Origin: Euwallacea fornicatus
Lineage: Eukaryota; Arthropoda; Insecta; Coleoptera; Curculionidae
NCBI RefSeq assembly: GCF_040115645.1
Contig: NC_089542.1
Location: forward strand, 1,798,001 to 1,862,000
Direction of reading: 5' to 3'
Length of the DNA stretch: 64,000 bases
This document shows positions 21,350-32,400 of the stretch, piece after piece. The translations under genes were made by a program, and so were the position numbers. Under the pieces are notes generated by a model, which saw only the letters and a list, made by a program, of their open reading frames with translations, had not been told where the DNA came from and made no database searches. Within the stretch, counting starts at the first letter, position 1; every line of letters starts with the position of its first letter.

Positions 21350-23080
21350 TTTTGGTTTAATTTTTTTAAAACCTTCTAATGGGACTGTGATGTTTGAAAT
21401 ATTGTGTCGTTTGTGACACGCCACTGGGTAATTTTAAATTTTAAAAAAATATAAATCAAAATATGCCGTCGCCAATGGATCAGACCGGCTTGAATCTATC
21501 AGGAAGCATAGGGAAACTTTCATATTTTGAATAGATGCATTGGCGTAGAAGGATGTTTGTTCGTGTAATAAAACCTCAAAGAGTGCTTCTGGCGAATTGC
21601 AGTAGTTCTTAGGAGCAAGGTTAAAAATGTTTGAGAATTTGACGTACGTGTGTTACGCCACTGATTTACATGAAATAATCAGAAAATAGAGAAGAAATGA
21701 TTTCTCAATGGTTGAAACCGCATATATGGTGTAGGTGAATAAAGTGTTTAGTGGTTAAATTCTTTAGTAATAAAATAAAATTCCTACAAGTGTTTTGTAA
21801 TATGTTTGAAATTGCCACCCCCGTGAAACGCCACTTCCTCATATGAAATTTTCTGAAAACTTTGCAACGATCGTTTGGATACAGTGACGTAAATGCATCT
21901 CACTTTAAAAAATAAAATACTTGTTTGGAAACTCAAATTTTCCCTACAGGTGTTTTGTAAAGTGTAGAAAATTGCCATTGATGTAGTATGTCACGGGTTT
22001 TAATGAAATTCTCAGAAAATATAGAAGTAACTGCAGTCTTTTCAATGGTGAAAACCGGTTCGATGTTACTATACGCGTTTTCGAGTACCAAATGAATTTT
22101 GGCTACACTTTCAAAACCGCACCGGGAAAAAATTCCATTTACAATTTACTTACAAAAACATATTTATGCATCACGATTCCTTCAAATCCGCAAAACATAT
22201 TTGTTGATGTAAAAATACTCCTTTAATCTCATTGACGTGCGTCCCAATGTACTTTACAAATCTCCCCTCGACGGTCTCTTGTAAGAGTATGCGCGTTGCG
22301 AGTTCACTCCTCCCGAAAAGAGCTCAAAATACCTGTAATTCGCTTAAGCTTTTGTTGCGCCTTTCTCAAATCTCTTAGCTGAGATATTATCGTTATTTAA
22401 AGTCGTGTTTGTCTGGATGATAAAACTTCCATCATTCGAAACATTCCATTTTTTATCAGTGTATTTTAAGCTGTGGTCGACGTGAAGCGCACTCACGTGC
22501 CTCATGCAGATAAAGCTTTGTTTTGTCTAAGTTTGAAAGTGACATTTTTATGTACCGAAAGACGTGTCTTCAAACTAAAAATTGTTGCCTCATAGACCTC
22601 CGCACACTTAAGTCTGATGGAGACGCACCACTTTCGTGTTAGACTCAGATTTGAAGAGAATTGCAGAACTATAACTCCAAAACATATCCTGTTACGCCAC
22701 TGCGTCTCTAATAGGAAGAGCGCAGTTTCTTCTTTTTTTTACTTTAAAATTCATAAGCATCAGTGGCGTTTCAAATAAACTGTATATTGTCCAAGAAAAC
22801 AGAACATTTAACGCAGTTCCAATAGAGACTTAGTCTTAAAAAACTACATCTCAAAAACGTTTTGACCTATGCCACTACACCTTGGACCGTGGGATAGATC
22901 ATAGTTTGTTCTATTCATACGCATCAGTGTCGTGACCCGAGGAGTTTAGGTTGCCTAAGAAAATTTGTGCAATCCCTTTAGAAGAAATTCCAACGCTCAA
23001 ACAATAATAGCCTCGAAAAATTATAACTTCAAAATTCATTTGCCAAGCCACTGGTCCTTTGACTATTTGATAGAACAGAT
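21350..23080. repeat. Degenerate tandem repeats with CGCCACTG/CAGTGGCG cores
   Basis: Cores occur at 21419-21426, 21656-21663, 21829-21836 (one mismatch), 22695-22702, 22761-22768 (reverse orientation), about 22868, about 22924 and about 23046. In the last block the spacings are 173 and 178 bp, and the surrounding text repeats (tataacttcaaaa before the core, tggaccgtgggatagat after it). The middle block repeats acaagtgttttgtaatatg / acaggtgttttgtaaagtg. Same family as the array at 18.9 kb. Confidence 0.68.
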
Positions 23081-23183
23081 TTCACTCCATTTTACACCAA
23101 ACAATTCAGATTAAAACGCCTAAAAAATGGCGTCGGCAAAGTGCCATCTATGAAATCAGTTTTACGAAATGTCTTCTACATGA

Positions 23184-23236
23184 TGACGTCATCAAAATGA
23201 CGCCTACCACCTGCGCAGCAGCACCTGTATATAAAA
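23184..23236 (+). promoter_or_regulatory. CRE plus TATA module upstream of neuroparsin
   Basis: A full consensus cAMP-response element TGACGTCA (23184-23191), inside the 12-bp palindrome gatgacgtcatc, lies 36 bp upstream of TATATAAAA (23228-23236). This spacing and arrangement are typical of cAMP-responsive neuroendocrine promoters. It is 1.9 kb upstream of the neuroparsin start codon and on the same strand, so it may drive an alternative first exon. No clear splice donor was identified for that exon. Confidence 0.5.
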
Positions 23237-25140
23237 CTGCATTTTCCACGAGATGAAAGTGTGACAATGACCTGATGTGATTTAGCAGAATCAGACGCAT
23301 TTTCGCTTAGTTTAGCGCAATTCACGGCAAACAATGTTGTTTTTCGTAATGAGAACACACGCTTATTTATAAAACGGTCCATTAGTCATTGAAATATAAA
23401 ATTGATGTCTGCGGAATGTAAACATGTTAAGTAATCATTCATTTCTTCACATTTGTTATTGCAAGAAACGTGTTGAGTTGGGATGAGACAGTTGCAACAC
23501 CGACACCCCCTCAATGGTTCTCAGTACTCCAGGAAGTGCCAAATGGAGTAGACATTGAGATGCGGAGAGTCTTAAAATAGAATTGGAATGTCGGCTTTTC
23601 GAGCTGTGAGGGATGTTCGAAAATTCTTAATAGATCTGATTTAGTAAAGGAGCTAGTTCTACTTACACCAAAGGTTGAGCACCGTGACCTGAACGGGGGC
23701 CACTATTAATGACTTGTTTTTATCCGGTTGTTGATGTGTAAACCGCATTTTTATAAATAAAACGCCGAAGAAGACATGGAAAACAAACGTGGCCGGTTGT
23801 TTATTAGGCCATTGAGCACTACTTGGAGGCCATTTTGCGCTCTAAATGACGTCAGTGAGCATGCGGAGAAGTCCGTACCAAGCACCATGGCAGCTGGTAC
23901 CTTCAAAGGTATCCACCACTTTATTGGTTTGAATTTCCCTCAACAAAAATACCAACATTCCTACACGTGCTATGTGCACTTTATTGATGGATGTTCTTTT
24001 CGAGGAATCTGGGTACCATGGTATTAATTCAAAAAAATTATCGATATTATTTATATACCCACATACGGTGTCCAGCCAAGATTGAGGTACTACCGACAGC
24101 CTTGCACCAAACTGAGTTCAAGAGTGGTGGTAAATGAATTCGCCGATAAGACTTGCGGACCTGCGGCAATCCGATCTAGTGATCCGAGTACCGCCACTAA
24201 AAGTGGTGCTCTGGTGCCCGTCCATTCAGGTACCGCCCGGTGCTTCGCGCTTTCCATTCCTTTCCGGAAAATCTTGTATAGATGTGTGAAACAAGAACGA
24301 GGGGTGCGAGCTACTGTTTAGTCACAGGGTGGTACCTCTGTATTTTGCCGCTACGGTACTTAACAAATAGGTGCTTATACCATAAGGTAATTTTTGTGGG
24401 CTTTCATTGATATCTGGTACGAGATAATTTTGGTTGGGGTATTTTTTTTAAAGGGCGCTGTTTGAAAACCTGCTCTTCGCGTAAAACACTACTAATGTTT
24501 ATGGACGATTTATGAGAAAAGACTGCGAAATGTGCTATTTCTAATAGTCGAAAAATGAGTAGCCTGAATGGATACGTCTCGGAGAGATCCTTTTTCTAAG
24601 CTATTAACGTCTTTTACATTACTTTGCATGAACCTTTTTGGATATCTGCATTTCACGTGAGACGCCTCTAACTCGCGAGTCAATGAGGTCAAATAGAACA
24701 AAAATGTGCGTTATGTCGAAGCTTGGGTGTTGAAACCCTTTCTTACTGACTTTTTTATTAATTCGTTTTTCACTTCGAACGCCACTGATTTTCATGGATT
24801 TTTGGTCAAAATTGGTGACCATTGGCAAGAGCAATGGAGACACATAACCACTAGTACCGATAAAAATCACTGTTTTCTTACAGATATTGTTTCTATCTTA
24901 CATCCCTCAGTAATAAATACCCATATCCCAATTACGCTCACCTTAAGAGAGGACGAAAATCCTCTTATACTTACTATGCAATTTTTCAACTCTAATTGTT
25001 CGCTAGTTATGTCCGCCAAATACCCCTGTTTATTAAATAAGTGTGGTAATTACTGTGCTCTCAAATGAATACCTGTTTAATCATGTTTCAGGGCAAATTC
25101 CACGAGCCTTACCACAAACCAGACCTGGTACCCCGCAATC

Positions 25141-25941
25141 ATGCAGTTTAGCAGTGTACTTCTCCTAACTTTGGCTATTGCCTTTTTACTGACCACGCGC
25201 GCAAGCGCCATGTAAGTAACAAATACCACAGATTATTAGTTAGTGTAAAGTCAAATATGGAAAGATGTTTTTTTGGAACTAGGATTTTGAGTAATAACCT
25301 CTACGATTTATGAACTTCAAGGCTATAAATCAAAGACGGACATTTTCAATTACTTGCGGCAAATAAAACCCTCTGCATCGAAGCCAACGAACTCTCAGTT
25401 TAACAGTCCAATAAACATTAAACCAGCCGACAAACAAACCACTTTAAATGTACTTAAGTTCGTTATTGCCCAAGCCATCTTCGTTCCGAAACTAATTAAA
25501 ATTAAATCTACAACGTCGTTTCGTCTTTATCTTCAGGGCGATAAGCGAAAAATGGGTGTGCACACCCTGTATTGATATTGAGTGCGATGAGAGGCCCATG
25601 AACTACTGCGTGTATGGAGAAGCTCGAGATGCGTGTGGCAGAAGAGTTTGCGCAAAGGTATATTTTTTCATTGGTATAAACTAGACAAGAAAATGACAAC
25701 AAATTAAGTAGCAACTTTCAGTTAGTTAATGAGTAAATTATGTAAGAAGCGACATCTACAAGAGCAACGAATAACTTTCACTCCGTTAAAATTTACGGAT
25801 TTCCTCTATTTCCAGGGCCCAATGGAACGTTGCGGTGGAAGTATGAATGTCCTAGGGGTGTGCGGAGAGGGTCTAATGTGCAAATCAGACGAACGGTGCC
25901 ACGGCTGCCTGATGGCGACCATGGAATGCTCTAATTACTAA
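25141..25941 (+). CDS. NP: Neuroparsin precursor
   Basis: Three coding exons: 25141-25211 (5' UTR from the acceptor at 25091), 25537-25657 and 25816-25941, all in phase; 105 residues. Residues 1-23 are a signal peptide (MQFSSVLLLTLAIAFLLTT, then RASA). The mature part holds exactly 12 cysteines: C-x2-C-x4-C early, then YCVYGEARDACGRRVCAKGP, RCGGSMNVLGVCGEGLMC and CHGC. The CGRRVCAKGPxxxCGG block is the neuroparsin signature and recalls the N-terminal domain of IGF-binding proteins. Neuroparsins are secreted neurohormones (anti-gonadotropic and antidiuretic actions are known in locusts; ovary ecdysteroidogenic hormone in mosquitoes is related). Introns of 325 and 158 bp fall in the propeptide/mature coding region. 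The ATG at 25141 begins the only hydrophobic leader in this frame. Confidence 0.92.
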
Positions 25942-28900
25942 GCCAAAAGTCAATCGTCAGTATTATGATGAAGTGGCGTAACTGCTTTAGATTTCTCCTA
26001 AGAAGCTAAATGCTGTGATTATGGTTTCCCCCGCCTTTGTTTGCTCCTCCTCCCTCACCTTCACGCACAGTGCTCCAGGGCTTTTTGTGATACCCCCTCA
26101 AAATGGACTTTCTACTTTGTTTTCATGGAAACACTGACATTTTCGGGTTATAATATATATTACTTTTAGATCATCCACTTATGGCTGTATCGCGGGTTTA
26201 ATTTGTGATCATAGGTTATAGTACCTTATTTCCGTCGGTTCACGCGGATTGTAATAGTACAAAATATTAGGTTTTTTTTAGTATCGCTACTAGTGAATTT
26301 ATTATGATTTAAGACTTTGCTGACATCTAAGTTACGCTACTGAACTTAGACCTTTACCTGCCCCTTGACGAGTTCTCTATGTGATTGTATTTACGGCAGA
26401 CTTTTAATTATTCCTATATGTATATTATTTGTAACCTGCGCCTGAGGCAGTGGCTCAGACGTTCTGAGCCTTCTTCAGCGTCAGCAGGTCTCTAGACCAA
26501 ATATTATTATTTATTAACATTATACTGATTGATTGTGTGATTTGATTTATTTTCTTCGCATATACAATGTATATGCGGGAAATTTGGTGAATATATGAGG
26601 CACATTTCTAGGTAGAAATTTCATTTATTAACTGGGTTTAGCCGGAATTCTCGAATTTCCATTAATTATAATGTCAATCGTTTCCAGCTTTAAGAGATCT
26701 CGGATAAAATTTAATTACTAACTTTCCGTACAGGACAGGATCTGCTTAATGAAAACACATTGAAAAACCTGTTTAAAATCGTGTTTTTACGTTCCAAGTC
26801 CGGAAATGCGGTTTTCGTCTCGGTATTTTAACAATTAACACAATTTGAAAAAATTAAAAAACAACTTCATTAAATTCCAATGTTGAAATATCGCAGCATT
26901 TCTAATAATTCCTAATATAGGAGCCAGTTTAATTTTACATCACATTATTTTTCTACACTTTTGTTGAAAACCAGCTCAGAATATGTTGGTGTTATTTAAA
27001 GTCTTTGTCTAATACAGAAGAATAGATAGAAGCAGAAGATATAAAGAATTTATCAGACTAATTTAATATAAGGTGCTACTAGTTTGTTGACGCAATGGTG
27101 AATATAAATTCCTCAGTTATTTGCAGTAGTATTTTTTTGAAATTTAAGCAGTGTAAAATTTACTGTTCAGCTCAGAAAGCTTTTTATTTCTCGCGTTTTT
27201 TTCGTATTTGTCATCATTTTGCATTGATTCGCAAAAAAATCTATAAATGTACATCACCTGCCGGTAAGCAGGGCGCAAGAGTCACGACCGTCCTACTTAA
27301 ATTTCCAGACACATAACAAATTATAGCAAAACTAGTGTTAACAATCCATAGAAATTAAAGCGGCCAACATATTTTTATAATAATTTATTATGTATCTGGA
27401 AATCCAAGCTAGCGAAACTGAAGCTTATCATGTACTCCATAGGGGAAAATCATCTGTATTCTTAAAAATTTCTACAAATAACCGGAAAAAGATGACAGTT
27501 GCGCAAAAAGGTAAAAGAATTAAAAATTTTCTATTTAAACAGGAAATTACAATATTGAAAAATAAATGGTCATTGATGTAGTACGAAAAAAGTTTGGTAT
27601 GGAAAAGGGAGACCTGAATAAAAGGATAATTGCAATTGACCTTTAATAATGCCTTCAAAAGTAGAAATCTCATTTACTATAACTAATAATCTGTGATTAG
27701 CAAAATACCTTTCTTTTGCGATGCACCATGTATATATATATATGAAAAATTTAAGTTACACATTAGTTTCTTGATTAAATGGCGAATATTCATCTCTTAT
27801 TTATTATAATTCCAAATTTAAAAGAGTAGAATTGTGGAACGTTTCAATGGGTATATGGCGCGGCCTAATTAAGTCGATTTAGAGAAGTTGAGTAATCACT
27901 GTTTTCTCACTGTAGTTATCAGACCGAGGCGAGGGTCTCCTACGGATCCGCCTAACTAGCGCTTAAGGTCACAATAACCCAACTAAAGGAAATAACACTT
28001 AAGTAGGTGTCAATTGCGTAAATTTCACTATAAGAAGTTACTTGTTTCATACCAAAACTTTATAGCAAAATTTATTGGTTGCCGTTACGCTTAAAAACTG
28101 CCTCAAAGTTACCATTACTATTAGATAAGAATTTAAAGTAATGAATACTGATCTGTTGCACGTGAAATATCTATGAAGTCGAACGTTTACTTTCCTACTT
28201 AATAAAGCTTTCTAATCATAGGGCTTCGCCGCGCTCTAGGACAGCGGTAAAAATATCCTCTTAATTCCACCATTCATCTACACACTATCAACAACACCAA
28301 ATTCAGAAAATCAACAAAATCAGGTTCGACTTATACAGTGTGTCTGTTCAGAAATAGCTCACTATAACACACCTCATCATAAATTTCCAGGAGTGTTTTA
28401 ATCTACAGGAATGAGCACACCATTCCAACGTGTTAACGAATTTCTGGATAAGAGCTTTAATATGCTTTTAAGGGGGCCCTTGAATGTTGAATAATCGCGA
28501 TATGCAATGACAATAATGATGCGTGACACAGGAAATATAGGAAATCGTCCGTGAAGCATGCGAATGCCTGCGGTTTCGGTCTGGAAATATAATGTGGTAC
28601 AAGTTCATTTATATTTACGTTAAACGGCGCCCGATCGGATCTAAATTGGGATTTTAGGGAATATTATTTATATTAATGCGACGTGTTTACTATTTTGCTT
28701 TCACAGTTCTGCAGCGAAGTCTGATGGTGGTTCTGCTATGTCAGAAATATATTTAAATAAACATTTTACTGGGCAATTGAAATCACGCAATGTAGATTCT
28801 GTTTTGATGAACCGTTGGAAACGGTCCTATATGGAAACGATAACTGTGGATCTCATAAACCGCGCTCTAGCTTAGTCCCTTGACCCCCTCAAAACGCATC

Positions 28901-29445
28901 AAAACGATTAATTTTTGGTCACTTTTCCCAAGTTGCGGCAAATTCCCAAAAAACTTGCAGTGCAGGCAACAGTTCTTAGCCCTCAAAAAGCCCACTTTAA
29001 AGCATACTTAAAAATACTTTTCGTTTATGTTGACTCACTTTGTAAATTCTCCTGACGCCGCTACCTTTCGAGCTTCACCGGCGTCCTTTGGCAGAAATAA
29101 GTTTTCTCGACGTTGACCATCAAACTGGTACAAAACACACTGACCAAACCTCGATTAATCAACAATATATTTACTTATTCAATACAAGTAATAATATGAA
29201 CTATACTTTGCGTGCCATGGGCAACGTTTACGCCCCCGAAGAGGGTCCCGGACTAAACTTAATACTAACAATACTGAGTAAAAAACGAATAAACTACAAT
29301 AAACAAAACAAATGCCCTTCTCCTGCGTAAATGCCTGTTCGAACAAATTCGGGCTAGTAGTACCATTTATCTATCTAACTACCATGTGTTAGTGTGAACC
29401 TACTCATTTGCTAATTTCAAATATATAAATGAGGATGTTGGTGGT
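25942..29445. other. AT-rich intergenic region, convergent flanks
   Basis: 3.5 kb between the ends of neuroparsin (plus) and the giant IQ gene (minus). A short (TA)n tract lies near 27731-27741. No gene, tRNA or clear transposon seen; open frames of 60-80 codons are lysine/phenylalanine-rich chance frames. Confidence 0.45.
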
Positions 29446-32400
29446 TTAGGCCGAAGCTGAAGAGTTGCTAGCCTGCTTTTTCTGCCTCCTGCGGACCAGA
29501 AACCCCCTGACCCCCGCCTGGATCTTAACTGCCGACTTTTCCTCCAAATCCGGGTTCTTTAGGTTGTCCCTGGAAGTGCGTTTTCTTAGTTGGCGCTTTT
29601 GGTCCAGTGCTGTATTCTAGGGAAAATCGCCCCCTTATCTTTTGTACTAACATAATAAAAGATGTTTTACAAGGGGATTAAGCGCGTGTCAAAACGCGCA
29701 GATTGAGGCGCTTATCCGCGTTTAATCCCCCAGGTTTAGAGCTTTATGACGCAGTTAGTTGACCTCTGATTAGAAGCAATAAAGCTCCACATGACGAGTA
29801 AAATATTGAACAAAAACCTTCCAGTGCTATAATTTGCGTGTGTGTGTGAGTAATGGAAATAAATAATGAATCGTGCTGTTCACATTAAGTGCTGGTCAAT
29901 TAGCGATGATCAGACCAAGTTTTTAAGCATCACTTTAACGGGGAAAAAACGTACAGAAGCAATTTCTATTGTTATTTAAATGGAAAAGGAAAATATGTTT
30001 AAATGTGCCATTTGCATGGGTTTTGGTACATCTAACATTCATTAATCCTGCTTTTTTCCAGGTACAAAGTTTAAATAGACACAATAGAGTTAAAAAAGCA
30101 TACTGAATTTTATTTGATGACCCCGTCGGTTTCGGTTAAGAGTACAGGAACGCCGGCCTTGTACTCGCGTTGCTCCCTCTACAATGAAGCCCCCCAGGAT
30201 TCAACTTGACCTATTTCGCATCGTGTCTTTTCCCTGAATACAAACTTTATTAATACTTATACCCATTAACCCGCAACTGCGTCAAACAATAAAATAACCG
30301 TAAAGCCTCGTCTTTCTGGTAAACATTTCCCTAATAAATCGTGACAGTTTTTTGTCTGTACTTGATAAAAACAAACTCGGTACACATGTTAATAATACTG
30401 CAATTAGTAAGCTCAAAATACATACACACATCGAAAGTAGTGTAAAAATAGCTTGAGCTTTCCAAAAAAGAATGATCCGATGATGAAATTATCGGGTCGG
30501 GACTATAAAAGTTCATATTGGCTATTGCAACAAAGATTGCAATAAACAATGTGCGTCACTCTTATAGCAGTGGTATAGGTCAAGAATGGGTATTGTGTTC
30601 ACAGGATCCTAATTTAGAATGCTCATAAATCGTCAATTTACGCTGCTAAAACCTATAGTGATGCGACGTCTGAACACCGACTAGTGAATTGTATTAGAAA
30701 ATGGGTAAATCGTTAAGAAGTTGTGAATGGTTACACGGGAGATAATTGAGGTCACATTTCAACCGCTCGTTTTCGTCGTGCTTAATTGTTCAAAAGCCCG
30801 AAATTACCGGCATTTGTCATTGTCCTACACACCTAAATATTTCAATTTAATATCACATTCGTATGTGGCCAAATTACTCGTTTTTTGGCGATTAAATACT
30901 ATTAACGTTTACGTTGTCTACATGATTCTATGGAAAAAAATTCCGTTGAGGTGCATTAACTTGTCTTGAGGGCGCGCATAATTGTGGTCGATGTAAACTA
31001 CCTAAATAATGCAATTTAGTTTACAACTACCATTTTTTAACTATCACCTAACCACCCATTTCACCCATAAGAACGATATTTCCATAATCCAAATCGAAGT
31101 CGTGCAAGTTTTGTATTTATGTATTCGTGCACGAACCCGGCACTGATTTTTTCTAACAGTTTCTTTTCGCAGTCGAATTCGAAATCCCGGAAGTAACAGC
31201 GTTGCCAAATGTCTATATTGTCTAGATGGCGTTCTTCCAGGTTCTTTAACCATAATCTGCATATATAGAGTTTGAAACGAGTCCCATGTGCTCGAAAAGC
31301 TATTCTCATATTTCATACAATATTATCCCGAAATCAAGCCTAAGTATGTTCTACGAGACAAAGCAGAACAATGGACATCGAAAATCTCTGTTGAATTACG
31401 CGAGCCGTGTTGACACATTTCTGGCAGTGGGGGAAATTATTCGTTACATATGCTTAAGAACTGCGTTTTAAATAGATAATTAAACACCGCGTGTTCAACT
31501 GTGAAGAAACGAAATCGAAAAATTCGCAAGAAATGCCAGGAAAACGAGAAATAAACATAAAAATAATCTACTTAAGGACGGTGCGACAACGTCGCATCAG
31601 AAAAAAAAATTCGGGAAATGTCAATGTCAAAAGTTCAAATTCAGTTTCCAAAACTCAGAAAAGAAATGTCGTGTTGTGATGGGGCAAAAGCGCCCCCAAG
31701 TGTGGATTTTGGGGCTATTTCGGGGACAGAAGTAATACAAGCGCAGTCCCCAAACGGGGGGATTTCGGTTTATGACTGTTTTAGTGGGCCCCTCACGAAC
31801 TTTCTTTTACAATGTAAAAGCTGCGGGATTACATTTAGATTAAATTGTGCATATATATGTAAGTATCATCAGTTTACAGCATGCAATAGGATTTAAGAGA
31901 CCATTGTTCAATTAGGCTACAAGATTTTTGTATTTAGGCTTATTTCGACACTCTTTGTGTTACTCTGAAATAACCCCAGACGATCCTTCATGAGTCCAGT
32001 GTGAAGCTCCAATTTTGCGTTTTTTTATCAGCCCAGTCCGTGCTAAATGTCGTTGTATTTGAAAAACATTGTAAACAGTAGCAGAGTTGGTACTCCAAAG
32101 GGGGCACGTTATTCTTGGAGTGTTCTAAAACACTTTATGGAACTCCTTTCATCTCTGATGTGATGTTCCAGAAACTTATTTTCCAGTTCGAAAACTTTCT
32201 GGTTTTTCGCTCTAGCCGTTGCTTGCTAGGTGCAAGACGGTCCGTTAATTCTTCTTTAAAAGCTTTCTTTTCCTCTCTCTGTTCGTAGTGTCGTATTTTC
32301 TGTTCTTCATCATGCTCACGGTAACGGCTCTCCTAATAATCCTTCCACTTTTGCATCTACAAGCAGCATCGCAAATTGAGGTTCCATCACTTTATCGTTT

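Larger units (their letters stand above)
19681..25091 (+). other. Putative 5.4-kb first intron of neuroparsin
   Basis: If the 19.6-kb exon belongs to neuroparsin, this is its intron. It contains the orphan antisense exon, the palindrome block at 20.28 kb, repeat units at 21.4-23.1 kb, a second promoter-like module at 23.18 kb, and four GGTACC sites within 440 bp at 23.90-24.34 kb. No other gene is supported. Confidence 0.4.

Noticed and set aside
23776..24336. Frame MENKRGRLFIRPLSTTW and a cluster of four GGTACC sites
   Set aside because: The frame has no domain, and the GGTACC words do not sit in a consistent repeat unit.
24706..25068. 120-codon plus-strand frame just upstream of neuroparsin
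   Set aside because: Ends before the neuroparsin signal-peptide exon and shows no family features; probably chance within the intron.
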